This document shows, piece after piece, positions 28,499 to 38,432 of a DNA stretch of 64,000 nucleotides (position 1 is its first letter; every line of letters begins with the position of its first letter). Origin of the DNA: Paenibacillus profundus (GTDB taxonomy: Bacteria > Bacillota > Bacilli > Paenibacillales > Paenibacillaceae); assembly GCF_021369635.1 (NCBI RefSeq), contig NZ_JAJNBZ010000008.1, positions 124,001-188,000 of the forward strand. Reading direction: 5' to 3'. The position numbers and the translations under genes were made by a program. Below the pieces are notes generated by a model. It did no database searches. It had not been told where the DNA came from and saw only the letters and a list, made by a program, of their open reading frames with translations.

Positions 28499-28924
28499 TT
28501 AGGATTCCATCGCTGCCTCGGCGGCACGTTGCTTTGCCGCTTTGCCGTGCTTGGCTGATTGCTTGTCATGGGCTTCGACTGACATGCGGCTCGTCCCGTT
28601 GAAATGCCCGCCTTCTTTAATGATAAAAGCGCTGCAGCTTGTATTGCCGGTCAGTCGACCGGTCTGTTCGATGATAAGCGTTCCCGTCACGTCAACATCT
28701 CCGTTCAACGTGCCTGCAATGATGACGTTAGCGGCCCGCATATTAGATTCTACGATGCCGGTTTCCCCAATTGTGACATCGCGGCTGCAAGTGACGTCCC
28801 CTTTGACGGTGCCTTCTATACGCAAATCAGTATCGCAATCCAATTGTCCTTCCAGCTTCGTCGCCTGCCCGATTAACGTATCGGTACCTGGCGGCTTTTT
28901 GGCATTCGATGCTTTGGAAAACAT
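28499..28924 (-). CDS. Bactofilin-family cytoskeletal protein
   Basis: A 141-residue protein with the bactofilin (DUF583) beta-helix core from about residue 17 to 115: repeated beta rungs such as DLRIEGTVKGDVTCSRDVTIGETG and VIIAGTLNGDVDVTG. Short disordered tails flank it; the C-tail is Lys/Ala-rich. Bactofilins polymerise into membrane-linked filaments that locate wall enzymes. It is encoded 39 bases after an M23 peptidase gene on the same strand, a pairing seen in many bacteria. Confidence 0.92.
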   Translation of the reverse strand: MFSKASNAKKPPGTDTLIGQATKLEGQLDCDTDLRIEGTVKGDVTCSRDVTIGETGIVESNMRAANVIIAGTLNGDVDVTGTLIIEQTGRLTGNTSCSAFIIKEGGHFNGTSRMSVEAHDKQSAKHGKAAKQRAAEAAMES

Positions 28925-28963
28925 ACCTAGTCCCCTCTTTCTTATAATAACGTTGTTAGGTGA

Positions 28964-30004
28964 TCACGGCGGGCTAATGTAGCCCTCCGGATCGATAGCT
29001 TGATCGCTTTGACGGATTTCGAAATGCAAGTGAGGCCCGGTGCTCCTGCCGGTGGAACCTACTTCTCCGATAATTTGTCCTTTTATTACCTTATCTCCTC
29101 TTTGGGCCACGCGTTTGTTCATATGCAAATATCGGGTGGAGAGCCCGCTTTGATGCTTAATAATAATAAAGTTGCCTTTCAGCTCATCAACATCCGATTC
29201 AATTACTTCACCTTCGGCGGCGGCATAGATGCTGTCGCCGGTGTTTCCGCTAATATCCAAGCCTGCGTGAAACGCATTGCTGCGGTGGAATGGATCGTCT
29301 CGGTCTCCGAATACTGATGTGATGCGTGTGCTCTCTGTAGGCCATAGAGTTGGCGTAGCATCCAGCTTCTTCTTAAAAGAATCTGCCTGTTCAAGCAAGA
29401 GTGGAATCTGTGTATCCCACTCCTTCCAGGTTCGCTCCATTTGCTTCAGCTGCCTGTGTGAGTCATACCACATCGCTAATGCGGGATGTTCGGCAAGCAA
29501 GGACTGCGTCCGCCCTGAAGTAGATGATAGTCGCTGCGGAGGCAAGACTGACTCAATAAATTCACCGCCCACAGGCATTAAGCCAGGAAGCTGTGCAAAA
29601 GGCCGCTCATTGGATGCTGGCGGAGGTGACTTCCGTGTCGATGGTGTGTCCGTCTTGCTCGATACATGAAGATAGGACCGCAGTTGGCGTTCCCACTGCG
29701 CCACTTTGTCCATCCGTTCCTTCATTTGATTGGAGGAGGCAGTGATGACGGATAATTGCCGGTTCATTTCGGCAAGCTGGCGTTCCTTTTGCGTGAGATC
29801 AGACTGAAGCTGTTCAACTTGTGTGAGGGTGTAATGAATGGTAGCTCGCTGAATAACGAACGATATAAGCAGAGTCAGAAAAATAAGAATGATAACAAAG
29901 GTGACAAGCATAACTATAGCCTTAGGCAGTCTATATTGAATCGCTGGTCGATTGGCGCCCCGAATGAGCATCCATGTCCAGCTGCGGTCATCAGACCTGG
30001 CCAT
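28964..30004 (-). CDS. M23 (LytM) family peptidoglycan endopeptidase, membrane-anchored
   Basis: A 346-residue protein with one N-terminal membrane helix (about residues 27-50), a coiled coil (about 55-110), a Ser/Pro-rich linker and a C-terminal M23 domain (about 225-340). The zinc motif is FHAGLD and the second half is GPHLHFE, so the active site looks intact. Such enzymes cut peptide cross-links in the wall and are often guided by bactofilins, which fits the adjacent gene. AGGGAGGAA precedes the ATG. Confidence 0.93.
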   Translation of the reverse strand: MARSDDRSWTWMLIRGANRPAIQYRLPKAIVMLVTFVIILIFLTLLISFVIQRATIHYTLTQVEQLQSDLTQKERQLAEMNRQLSVITASSNQMKERMDKVAQWERQLRSYLHVSSKTDTPSTRKSPPPASNERPFAQLPGLMPVGGEFIESVLPPQRLSSTSGRTQSLLAEHPALAMWYDSHRQLKQMERTWKEWDTQIPLLLEQADSFKKKLDATPTLWPTESTRITSVFGDRDDPFHRSNAFHAGLDISGNTGDSIYAAAEGEVIESDVDELKGNFIIIKHQSGLSTRYLHMNKRVAQRGDKVIKGQIIGEVGSTGRSTGPHLHFEIRQSDQAIDPEGYISPP

Positions 30005-30156
30005 CGGTTCTTCCTCCCTTTAATACTACGGGTTTGAGTAGGTGTTCATATTTACATACAACACTCCTATTGTACATGAAGTATAGAAAATTGGAAGCGA
30101 AAAAAGACAATATTTGACGGAATAAAACAATAGGTGTCGATTGATAAGAGGAAAAA

Positions 30157-30182
30157 TTTATCACAAATAACATTGTGATAAA
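30157..30182. promoter_or_regulatory. Operator-like perfect inverted repeat upstream of the symporter gene
   Basis: TTTATCACA-N8-TGTGATAAA, a perfect 9-bp inverted repeat ending eight bases before the -35 box of the adjacent promoter. It is suited to binding a dimeric regulator, which is not identified. Confidence 0.55.
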
Positions 30183-30189
30183 AAACATT

Positions 30190-30218
30190 TTGCTATCAGC
30201 ATTGATTTAAGTTACAAT
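30190..30218 (+). promoter_or_regulatory. SigA-type promoter of the symporter gene
   Basis: TTGCTA (-35) and TACAAT (-10) with a 17-base spacer, about 75 bases upstream of the start codon. Confidence 0.6.
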
Positions 30219-30294
30219 CATTCTTGTTGCGTGTTAGTAAACTTAACATATCGCAAATCAGCTAGCAGATATACAATCAGAAAGGGTGCGGTAT

Positions 30295-31713
30295 ATGATT
30301 GAAAAAATCCAAGACTCGATAGGATACTTTAATGATCTATGGTACTTCATGCTCATTTTTATATTAATTGCCGCAGGACTTTATTTTTCGCTGCGAACGA
30401 GATTCGTTCAGCTTTCGGCGATAAAAGAAACATTCCGCATCATGTTGGGACGCGATACCAAAAAGACGAGTGGCCAGGAGAAGGGCGTATCCTCTTTCCA
30501 AGCGTTTGCGATGAGCACGGCTTCCCGTGTAGGTACGGGCAATTTGGCAGGGGTAGCCCTCGCCATCTCGCTCGGGGGTCCGGGGGCTGTGTTCTGGATG
30601 TGGGCCATTGCGCTCATCGGAGCCGCCTCCGGATTCGTAGAATCGACGCTGGCACAGGTATACAAGGTGCGCGACGGCAAGCATTTCCGCGGAGGTCCGG
30701 CTTACTATATGGAAAAGGCGCTCAATGCGCGCTGGCTTGGCATCGTGTTCGCCATTCTTATTACGTTCAGTTTCGGATTTGTGTTTAACTCCGTACAGGC
30801 GAATACCGTAAGTGCTGCGTTTCAGGATATGTTCAACCTGGATCCTCTCTATATGGGGATCATTCTTGCGGTGCTTGTCGTTCCGACGATATTCGGCGGC
30901 GTGCAGAGAATCGCGAAAGTATCGGCTACAATCGTGCCGATTATGGCGCTTGCTTATATTGCGATCGCATTGTTCGTCATGGTCATCAATTTTGACGCCA
31001 TTCCGGGTGTGTTCGTTTCCATTGTGAAGAGTGCATTCGGATTTCAGGAAGCGGCAGCAGGGGGAATCGGAGCCGCCGTTATGAACGGGATCAAACGCGG
31101 CTTGTTCTCGAACGAGGCCGGGATGGGGAGCGCTCCGAATGCCGCGGCGACCGCTCATGTTACGCATCCGGTTAAGCAAGGCTTGGTTCAATCGTTCGGC
31201 GTGTTCGTCGATACGCTGCTCGTCTGTTCGGCGACGGCATTCATCATTCTGTTTTCAGGCGTCTCCGCGACTGGGGAACTGGATGGAATCAGATTGACGC
31301 AATATGCGCTTGCTTCGCAGGTCGGGGATTGGGCGCACATGTTCGTTGGCTTAGCTATCTTTTTGTTTGCGTTCACTTCGCTTATCGGAAATTATTATTA
31401 CGGGCAGAGCAATATCGAGTTCATTACGAAGAAAAAGGGCTGGTTGCTCGCTTATCGCCTTGGGGTCGTAGGAATGGTGTTGTTCGGCTCCGTCGCCAAG
31501 CTTACGTTCGTATGGAACTTGGCCGACCTGTTCATGGGTTTCATGGCGTTCATCAACTTGATTGTCATCATGCTTCTGGGAAAAGTGGCGTTTGCGGCAT
31601 TGAAGGATTATATGCGGCAGCGCAAGCTTGGCGAAGAGCCCGTATTTTATGCGGATTCGGTTCCTGGATTAAAGCATGCCGAATGTTGGGAACGAAATTC
31701 AAACTCTGACTAA
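30295..31713 (+). CDS. Amino acid (alanine/glycine):sodium symporter, AlsT type
   Basis: A membrane protein of about 472 residues from the alanine/glycine:cation symporter family. It contains SAFQAFA-like FQAFAMSTASRVGTGNLAGVALAI near residue 70 and GIKRGLFSNEAGMGSAPNAAATA near residue 270, which are the family signatures that line the sodium and substrate site. About ten membrane helices are predicted. The ATG at 30295 is chosen because AAAGGG lies eight bases upstream; a GTG at 30286 is also in frame. A possible operator and a promoter lie upstream. Confidence 0.93.
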   Translation: MIEKIQDSIGYFNDLWYFMLIFILIAAGLYFSLRTRFVQLSAIKETFRIMLGRDTKKTSGQEKGVSSFQAFAMSTASRVGTGNLAGVALAISLGGPGAVFWMWAIALIGAASGFVESTLAQVYKVRDGKHFRGGPAYYMEKALNARWLGIVFAILITFSFGFVFNSVQANTVSAAFQDMFNLDPLYMGIILAVLVVPTIFGGVQRIAKVSATIVPIMALAYIAIALFVMVINFDAIPGVFVSIVKSAFGFQEAAAGGIGAAVMNGIKRGLFSNEAGMGSAPNAAATAHVTHPVKQGLVQSFGVFVDTLLVCSATAFIILFSGVSATGELDGIRLTQYALASQVGDWAHMFVGLAIFLFAFTSLIGNYYYGQSNIEFITKKKGWLLAYRLGVVGMVLFGSVAKLTFVWNLADLFMGFMAFINLIVIMLLGKVAFAALKDYMRQRKLGEEPVFYADSVPGLKHAECWERNSNSD

Positions 31714-31729
31714 AACAAACTTATAATGC

Positions 31730-31778
31730 ATCCGGCAAAGGGCAATACTACCAAGTATTAAACTTTGCCGGATTTTTT
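31730..31778 (+). terminator. Terminator of the symporter gene
   Basis: ATCCGGCAAAG / CTTTGCCGGAT is an 11-bp stem with a 22-nt loop, followed by five T residues. Confidence 0.85.
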
Positions 31779-31812
31779 GTGCCTGAAATAGGCGTCACGG
31801 GAGGATGGAACG

Positions 31813-33546
31813 ATGAACTTAAGTGTAATATTGATGCTAATCAACGCGTTTTTTGCCGTTGTAATCGGCATTTATTTCTGGAATTTGCTCCGCAGTCAGA
31901 AAGGTAACCGCTCCGCAGTTGATCGCGAGTCGAAGAAGGAAATGGACAAATTGCGCAGGCTGCGATCCATTTCATTAACGAAACCGCTAGCGGAAAAGAC
32001 GAGACCGACGACAATGAACGATATCGTCGGGCAGCGTGATGGCCTGAAGGCGTTGAAGGCCGCGTTATGCAGCTCGAACCCGCAGCATGTCATTGTTTAC
32101 GGTCCACCGGGGGTGGGCAAGACAGCGGCAGCACGTGTTGTGTTGGAGGAAGCGAAGAAAAATCCGAGCTCCCCTTTTACGATGGAATCGAAATTTACGG
32201 AAATTGATGCGACGACCGCTCGCTTCGATGAACGGGGCATCGCCGATCCATTAATTGGTTCGGTGCATGATCCGATTTATCAAGGAGCTGGCGCAATGGG
32301 AGTCGCCGGTATCCCGCAGCCGAAGCCGGGAGCAGTGACCAAGGCGCATGGCGGTATGCTCTTCATCGATGAAATCGGTGAGCTTCATCCGATACAGATG
32401 AACAAGCTGCTGAAAGTGCTCGAAGATCGGAAGGTGTTCCTTGAGAGCGCTTATTACAATTCCGAGGATTCGAACATTCCGACGTATATTCATGATATTT
32501 TTCAAAATGGTCTGCCAGCAGACTTCCGTCTGGTGGGAGCAACAACGAGGTCCCCTCAGGATCTGTCTCCGGCGCTTCGTTCGCGCTGTATGGAGATTTA
32601 TTTCCGTCCGCTCCTGCCGGATGAGATTGAATCCATTGCGGATCATGCAGTGCGCAAGATCGGGTTCCCGCCCTCGAAAGAAGCGGTCGATATGGTCAAA
32701 AAATATGCTACGAATGGCCGGGAAGCGGTTAATATCGTGCAATTGGCCGCAGGTCTTGCCATGTCAGAAGGACGATCTGCTATCGAGGCTGCAGATGTGG
32801 AATGGGTAGCGAACTGCAGTCAAATTGCTCCGCGACCGGACCGCAAAGTGCCTGCAGAGCCGCAAGTGGGTCTTGTTAATGGACTTGCCGTATACGGCCC
32901 GAGTATGGGGGCCCTGCTTGAAATCGAAGTGAGCGCGATCCGGGTGAAGAATGGCCACGGGAAGTATACAGTTACAGGTGCGGTGGATGAAGAGGAGTTA
33001 GGCGGCGGAAGCCGAACCTTGCGCCGGAAGAGCATGGCGAAAGGCTCAGTGGAGAACGTCCTTACCGTGCTGCGCAGCTTAGGCTATGAGACGGCCAATT
33101 ACGATCTGCACATCAATTTCCCGGGCGGTTCACCTGTAGACGGGCCGTCGGCCGGAATGGCCATGGCGGTTGCCATCGCTTCGGCACTTAATCAGTGGCC
33201 GGTGGACAACAAGCTGGCGATGACTGGAGAAATGAGCATACACGGTCGCATCAAGCCAGTAGGCGGTGTGCTGGCTAAGGTAGAGGCCGCATTTCAGGCT
33301 GGCGCGACACGGGTACTTATCCCTAAGGAGAATTGGCAGGAAATCTTCGCAGACTTGGGTGGATTACAAGTGATTCCTATTGAGCATGTGGATGAAGCAT
33401 TCGCTCATTCCTTTGGCAGTCACATGCAGGAAGACCCGCTGCAAATGACGAAGCCGTTCGAACGGACTTCGGGCGCAGCGATGCCGCTTATGCATGCGGA
33501 AGCCTCGGACAATACGAAGCATTCCGAACCAAATGGCTTCGCTTAA
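31813..33546 (+). CDS. lonB: ATP-dependent protease LonB
   Basis: A 577-residue Lon-family protease of the sporulation-associated LonB type. The N-terminus has a membrane helix (about residues 4-25) rather than a Lon substrate-binding domain. AAA+ Walker A is GPPGVGKT at 97-104. The C-terminal peptidase has the catalytic dyad Ser446 (DGPSAG) and Lys489 (LAKVEAA). In B. subtilis LonB is made in the forespore under SigF. GGGAGGAT precedes the ATG. lonA follows 88 bases downstream. Confidence 0.95.
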   Translation: MNLSVILMLINAFFAVVIGIYFWNLLRSQKGNRSAVDRESKKEMDKLRRLRSISLTKPLAEKTRPTTMNDIVGQRDGLKALKAALCSSNPQHVIVYGPPGVGKTAAARVVLEEAKKNPSSPFTMESKFTEIDATTARFDERGIADPLIGSVHDPIYQGAGAMGVAGIPQPKPGAVTKAHGGMLFIDEIGELHPIQMNKLLKVLEDRKVFLESAYYNSEDSNIPTYIHDIFQNGLPADFRLVGATTRSPQDLSPALRSRCMEIYFRPLLPDEIESIADHAVRKIGFPPSKEAVDMVKKYATNGREAVNIVQLAAGLAMSEGRSAIEAADVEWVANCSQIAPRPDRKVPAEPQVGLVNGLAVYGPSMGALLEIEVSAIRVKNGHGKYTVTGAVDEEELGGGSRTLRRKSMAKGSVENVLTVLRSLGYETANYDLHINFPGGSPVDGPSAGMAMAVAIASALNQWPVDNKLAMTGEMSIHGRIKPVGGVLAKVEAAFQAGATRVLIPKENWQEIFADLGGLQVIPIEHVDEAFAHSFGSHMQEDPLQMTKPFERTSGAAMPLMHAEASDNTKHSEPNGFA

Positions 33547-33576
33547 GTCCAGCACATTGGTGTTTTATGTGAACAT

Positions 33577-33606
33577 TTGATAAAATGTTGCTTACATGTG
33601 TATAAG
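33577..33606 (+). promoter_or_regulatory. SigA-like promoter of lonA
   Basis: TTGATA and TATAAG with an 18-base spacer, between lonB and lonA, about 30 bases before the lonA start. Confidence 0.5.
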
Positions 33607-33634
33607 ATAAGGTAAACCATGGGGGTGCCGAACG

Positions 33635-35974
33635 ATGGGGCTTAAACATACGAAGGGACGACGACTGCCTCTTCTTCCGCTTAGAGGATTGCTCGTGTAC
33701 CCGAGCATGGTGCTTCATCTCGATGTAGGGCGCGACAAATCAATAAAAGCGCTCGAACATGCGATGATGGGAGACCAAATGCTGCTCTTGTGTACGCAAT
33801 CGGAGGTAAGCATTGAGGAGCCTTCTCAAGAGGATATATTTCGCATCGGGACAGTAGCGAAGGTTCGTCAGATGCTCCGTCTGCCGAACAGCACGATTCG
33901 CGTGCTGGTGGAAGGTGTGGACCGGGCAGAGGCTATCGATTATGTGCCGAATGATGAATTTTATGAGGTAAACGTACGCTTGTTGGAGGAAGAAGCCGAA
34001 ATGACGTCTTCGGAGACAGAAGCGTTGATGCGGACGGTGTTATCTCAATTTGAGAGTTATGTGCATATGTCCAAAAAGGTAACACCCGAAACGCTCGCTT
34101 CCGTATCCGATATTACAGAGTCAGGGAGGTTTGCAGATGTCATTGCAAGCCATCTCCCACTCAAGATGAAAGACAAGCAAGAGCTGCTTGAGACCGTCAA
34201 TACGGCCGAACGTCTGAATAAGCTTCTTCTAATGCTTAATAATGAGAGCGAAGTGCTTGAGCTGGAGAAGCAGATCAACCAGCGTGTGAAGAAGCAGATG
34301 GAGAAGACGCAGAAGGAATACTATTTGCGTGAGCAGATGAAGGCAATTCAGAAAGAGCTCGGCGATAAAGAAGGACGCGCGGGTGAAGTGGACGAACTTC
34401 GAGCGCAGCTGAAAGAGCTGGAAGCTTCGGATAAAGTACGTGAAAGAATCAAAAAAGAAATCGATCGTTTGGAGAAGATGCCGCCTACATCGGCGGAAGG
34501 GGCGGTCATCCGCAACTATATCGATTGGCTATTCATGATTCCATGGTCCAAGCTGACGGAAGATGACTTGGACTTGCATAAGGCGGAGTCTATATTGGAA
34601 GCGGACCATTATGGACTGGATAAGCCGAAGGAACGTGTACTTGAATATTTGGCCGTTCAGCAGCTAGTTAAGCGGATGAAGGGGCCTATTCTATGTTTAG
34701 TCGGACCGCCGGGTGTCGGAAAGACGTCGCTCGCCCGTTCTATAGCGAAATCATTGGGGCGCCAATTTGTTCGTATTTCGCTTGGCGGTGTGCGGGACGA
34801 AGCGGAAATTCGCGGTCATCGCCGCACGTACGTCGGTGCACTACCGGGACGTATCGTTCAAGCATTGAAGACGGCAGGCACGATGAATCCGGTTATGCTG
34901 CTAGATGAAATCGATAAGATGGCAGCTGATTTTCGCGGGGATCCGGCCTCCGCTCTCTTGGAGGTGCTGGATCCAGAGCAGAACAACACGTTCAGCGATC
35001 ATTTCGTTGAGCTGCCGGTCGATCTATCTCGCGTCATGTTTGTGACGACTGCCAATGCAGTGCACAACATTCCGCGCCCGCTCCTGGATCGGATGGAGCT
35101 GTTGTCCATTTCAGGGTACACGGAGCTGGAGAAGCTGGAAATAGCCAAGCGTCATTTGCTTCCGAAGCAGAAGCGGGAGCACGGTCTTACGGAGGAGCAG
35201 GTGTCGGTAGACGAAGCGTGCATTGAGCGCGTCATTCGCGAATATACCCGTGAAGCCGGCGTCCGTCAGCTGGAGCAGCAGTTGGCTGCGCTGTGCCGTA
35301 AGGCGGCGAAGCGTATCGTCTCCGAACAGCTGGAACAAGTCATCATTCATTCAGACGAGTTATCCGAATATTTAGGGGTGGCAAGATACCGCTATGGTCT
35401 CGCGGAAACCGATAATCAAGTTGGGACGGTTACCGGTCTCGCCTGGACGGAGGTTGGCGGCGACACGCTGAATATCGAAGTGACCGTCGTGCCTGGTTCC
35501 GGCAAGCTGCTGTTGACCGGCAAGCTTGGTGATGTCATGAAGGAGTCCGCGCAGGCGGCGTTCAGCTATATTCGCTCGAAGGCGGAGCAGTGGCAGTTGG
35601 AGCCGGGTTTTCATGAGAAGTCGGACATACACGTACACGTGCCGGAAGGCGCAATACCGAAGGACGGTCCTTCCGCGGGCATTACGATGGCCACGGCGCT
35701 CGTCTCTGCTTTGACGAACCGTTATGTCTCGAAGGATGTGGCCATGACCGGAGAGATTACGCTGCGCGGCCGTGTGCTGCCGATCGGCGGATTGAAGGAG
35801 AAGTCGCTGGCTGCGCTGCGCGCAGGCATTAAGACGGTCATTTTTCCTCAAGACAATGAACGCGATTTGGATGATATACCGGAAAGCGTTCGTGAAGAGT
35901 TGAGCTTTATACCGGTATCTCATATGGACGAAGTGCTGCAGCATGCTCTTTTGGAGCAGCAGCCGCTGCAATAA
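33635..35974 (+). CDS. lon: ATP-dependent protease La (LonA)
   Basis: A 779-residue Lon protease. An N-terminal LAN substrate domain ([23 protein letters not shown]) and a coiled region (about 190-250, [25 protein letters not shown]) precede the AAA+ module with Walker A GPPGVGKT at 357-364. The peptidase dyad is Ser680 (DGPSAG) and Lys723 ([12 protein letters not shown]). It degrades misfolded and regulatory proteins in the cytoplasm. GGGGGTG precedes the ATG. A terminator follows. Confidence 0.97.
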   Translation: MGLKHTKGRRLPLLPLRGLLVYPSMVLHLDVGRDKSIKALEHAMMGDQMLLLCTQSEVSIEEPSQEDIFRIGTVAKVRQMLRLPNSTIRVLVEGVDRAEAIDYVPNDEFYEVNVRLLEEEAEMTSSETEALMRTVLSQFESYVHMSKKVTPETLASVSDITESGRFADVIASHLPLKMKDKQELLETVNTAERLNKLLLMLNNESEVLELEKQINQRVKKQMEKTQKEYYLREQMKAIQKELGDKEGRAGEVDELRAQLKELEASDKVRERIKKEIDRLEKMPPTSAEGAVIRNYIDWLFMIPWSKLTEDDLDLHKAESILEADHYGLDKPKERVLEYLAVQQLVKRMKGPILCLVGPPGVGKTSLARSIAKSLGRQFVRISLGGVRDEAEIRGHRRTYVGALPGRIVQALKTAGTMNPVMLLDEIDKMAADFRGDPASALLEVLDPEQNNTFSDHFVELPVDLSRVMFVTTANAVHNIPRPLLDRMELLSISGYTELEKLEIAKRHLLPKQKREHGLTEEQVSVDEACIERVIREYTREAGVRQLEQQLAALCRKAAKRIVSEQLEQVIIHSDELSEYLGVARYRYGLAETDNQVGTVTGLAWTEVGGDTLNIEVTVVPGSGKLLLTGKLGDVMKESAQAAFSYIRSKAEQWQLEPGFHEKSDIHVHVPEGAIPKDGPSAGITMATALVSALTNRYVSKDVAMTGEITLRGRVLPIGGLKEKSLAALRAGIKTVIFPQDNERDLDDIPESVREELSFIPVSHMDEVLQHALLEQQPLQ

Positions 35975-35990
35975 GCATATGTTTGTTACG

Positions 35991-36029
35991 GAAGCGGGCG
36001 CGGTTGCAATGCGTCCGCTTCTTTTTTTT
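35991..36029 (+). terminator. Terminator of lonA
   Basis: GAAGCGGGCGC / GCGTCCGCTTC stem with G-U pairing, followed by eight T residues. Confidence 0.85.
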
Positions 36030-36069
36030 GCAGTGGTTTGACGGCAAAAAAATTAAGGATGGGCTGCCC

Positions 36070-36261
36070 ATTGGATATTGTCCAATGAACCGTCGTTGTT
36101 ATAGCTGATAGCATGGTGATTCATTGGAAATGCTCCAATAGAATCTGTTGTAAATGGTCGCTGAACCGGAAAAACGATGATTTGAATGGACGATTTCCAA
36201 TGGAACAAAGATTTTTGTATGAAATATAGAAAATGAAGAAAATGACTGTACATTTTCCAAA
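36070..36261. repeat. Array of ATTGGA-N5-TCCAAT palindromes (array 1)
   Basis: Four 17-bp inverted repeats of the form ATTGGA-N5-TCCAAT start at 36070, 36123, 36185 and 36245 (the last two degenerate), 53-62 bases apart. The same element is arrayed at 48928-49109. The third unit and its right flank closely match the third unit there. No gene overlaps. Confidence 0.75.
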
Positions 36262-36406
36262 TGGCAGCCACTCAGACGGTCCGTTTGTGTAAAAGCGATT
36301 ATGTAAAGCAGATACGAGTAGCAATTTCGATCAGCGCATGATCAGGTTATTATGCTGAGGACAAATGGGGATGTGCTGGAGTGGGATACGATGGAGGGTG
36401 TTTCTG

Positions 36407-36571
36407 ATGCAAGGGGAGAGTGGAGCAAAGGCATCCAAGATGAGTGATTCATATCAGCCAGCAAAAATGACAGAAGGCTCAACCAATATGAGTGCATCCA
36501 TAGCAGTCGGCGATGGCATTCCGGTTTCTTCTCGGCGCTGTTTTCGTGTACAATGGATGTTAAGAGGGTAA
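36407..36571 (+). CDS. Possible small protein upstream of engB
   Basis: A 54-codon frame with a fair ribosome site (GGAGGGTG six bases before ATG 36407). The product, MQGESGAKASKMSDSYQPAK onwards, is hydrophilic and matches nothing I know. It ends 19 bases before engB, where the engB promoter would be expected, so it may be fortuitous. Confidence 0.3.
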   Translation: MQGESGAKASKMSDSYQPAKMTEGSTNMSASIAVGDGIPVSSRRCFRVQWMLRG

Positions 36572-36589
36572 AGGTGAGGTTATAATAAC

Positions 36590-37219
36590 ATGAAAATTAC
36601 GAATGCAGAATTTATTATTAGCGCTGTTGGTCCTGCTCAATATCCGGATGACGGACTTCCAGAGATCGGTCTTGCCGGACGGTCCAATGTAGGGAAATCA
36701 TCGTTAATCAACCGTATGATTATGCGGAAAAATTTGGCGCGCACCAGTTCGCAGCCAGGAAAAACGCAGCAGCTCAATTATTATCGTATTAATGAAGATA
36801 TTTATTTTGTCGACGTACCGGGTTACGGGTATGCCCGTGTATCGAAGCAGCAGCGCGCAGCTTGGGGACGCATGATTGAAGCATATTTCCAAGATCGCGA
36901 TACGCTCCGTCTTGTCCTGCTCGTCATTGATCTGCGCCACCCGCCGACGGCTGACGATTGTACGATGTATGACTGGCTGACGCACTATGGCGTGCCGGTG
37001 TGCGTTGTCGCGACGAAGGCTGATAAGATTTCGAAAAATCATTGGCAAAAGCACATCAAGCAAGTGAGAAGCACACTTGGTCTCAGACCAGACATTCCGT
37101 GTGTCTTGTTCTCGGCAGAGACGGGTCAAGGCAGAGAGGAATTGTGGGACATGATCGTGAAGCATACGCGTCTCGATGAGAACAATGAAATCGACGAAGA
37201 ACCGGGTGGAAATGCATAA
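36590..37219 (+). CDS. engB: Ribosome biogenesis GTPase EngB (YsxC/YihA)
   Basis: A 209-residue GTPase needed for assembly of the 50S ribosomal subunit. G1 is [15 protein letters not shown]2 region [13 protein letters not shown]3 DVPGYGYA, G4 TKADKI and G5 FSAETGQG. The position after lonA matches Bacillus. GGTGAGG precedes the ATG. In Bacillus hemA follows closely; here about 2.7 kb of other genes intervene. Confidence 0.97.
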   Translation: MKITNAEFIISAVGPAQYPDDGLPEIGLAGRSNVGKSSLINRMIMRKNLARTSSQPGKTQQLNYYRINEDIYFVDVPGYGYARVSKQQRAAWGRMIEAYFQDRDTLRLVLLVIDLRHPPTADDCTMYDWLTHYGVPVCVVATKADKISKNHWQKHIKQVRSTLGLRPDIPCVLFSAETGQGREELWDMIVKHTRLDENNEIDEEPGGNA

Positions 37220-37455
37220 TTATGCATTTCGGGTGATTTGTAATTTTATAGAAAATGTTAGATGTTAGCGCGAGATGGGGATGTAATGGTTATTTAGTGA
37301 GGATCCGTTGTAAAATATGCGCTTGCTTCGGCCTCAATCCGTTTTTTTAAGAAATCCTCAATAATTTGGCGGCTGGTGAACAGGAATTCATTTTTTGCAT
37401 GTAGTATAATATGAGTAAGAATTCAGGTATGAAAAAAGAATTGAGGAGATTTTTT

Positions 37456-38043
37456 ATGGCTCGGCGGTTAGCCACAGAATATGTGAAAGCCAGTATACAG
37501 TTGACAGAAGCTCAGTTGACCCGATTTTTGCAGTCGCTCGCACTACAATGTACGGTGTGGCGAGTAAAAGTATTGGAAAACGGTAATCAAGAGGTGGTTC
37601 TTGAGGACGGTCAGGGTGATGAGATTACTTTCCTGTTCGAGAAACAAGGCAATCGGTATGTCTGTGTAACGTCTTGCCGCTTGGTTCATCCGAAATTGAC
37701 GCAAGTGATGCATAAACTTGTGGCCACTTTCCGTGGCGAAGCGGTAGTCAATCGGATTTTTTATGGATTTACGATGACTTATTATTATGAAGACGGGGCT
37801 GTACGCAAGATTGTTGAGCATAAGCAAGGCCAGTCTCGTGTTGTTTTTGAACATAAGGATACGGTTCGCAGCTTGCAGAAGCTGTACAGCAATGATAGCG
37901 TAGAACTGCGTATTGCTGCCGTTCAAAGTCACATCAACGTATTGCTGGATGAACGGAATCGGTCGCGCAAGCCGGAAACGCTCCATCATATCGATTCAGA
38001 ACTTAGCCGCATGGCTCACCAATTGTTTATGCTGGAAGCCTAA
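37456..38043 (+). CDS. Conserved protein of unknown function
   Basis: A 195-residue soluble protein, starting MARRLATEYVKASIQLTEAQ. I recognise no domain. The first 110 residues look like a mixed alpha/beta domain and the tail is helical (RIAAVQSHINVLLDERNRS). The ATG at 37456 is chosen because GAGGAG lies seven bases upstream; an ATG at 37411 has no site. It stands alone with a strong terminator behind it. Upstream 37220-37410 holds no recognised promoter. Confidence 0.65.
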   Translation: MARRLATEYVKASIQLTEAQLTRFLQSLALQCTVWRVKVLENGNQEVVLEDGQGDEITFLFEKQGNRYVCVTSCRLVHPKLTQVMHKLVATFRGEAVVNRIFYGFTMTYYYEDGAVRKIVEHKQGQSRVVFEHKDTVRSLQKLYSNDSVELRIAAVQSHINVLLDERNRSRKPETLHHIDSELSRMAHQLFMLEA

Positions 38044-38065
38044 ACGTTAATTCATAATCGTGGAT

Positions 38066-38100
38066 AAAAGCACCCAAAGCTTAAGCTTTGGGTGCTTTTT
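38066..38100 (+). terminator. Strong terminator after the 37456 gene
   Basis: AAAAGCACCCAAAGCTT / AAGCTTTGGGTGCTTTT, a perfect palindromic stem ending in T residues. Confidence 0.92.
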
Positions 38101-38432
38101 TCGTACGCCAACATGGGCGTCATCTCTGCGGTGAAAGTCAGGAATGGGGGCTGCCATGCGCCTGCCCTTAGCCAGCTTGAGGCACACGAATCAAATTTGA
38201 GGAGGTTGCAGTCGGATGAGTCTCTGAAACAAGACGAGATCCTAAGCTGGCAAAGACGCGGCAAGCATCGGTTACAAAGAGGCTTCTGTATATGGTGAAC
38301 CTAACAAGCTTATAGGCCATATAGTATTGTGCGTTTAAAAGTGCGGTCTGCATTTAATTAAACGAATGAATTTCAAAAAAGGGTTGCATTTATGAGTATA
38401 AGATGTTATTTTTAATCTCGTTGAAAACAATA

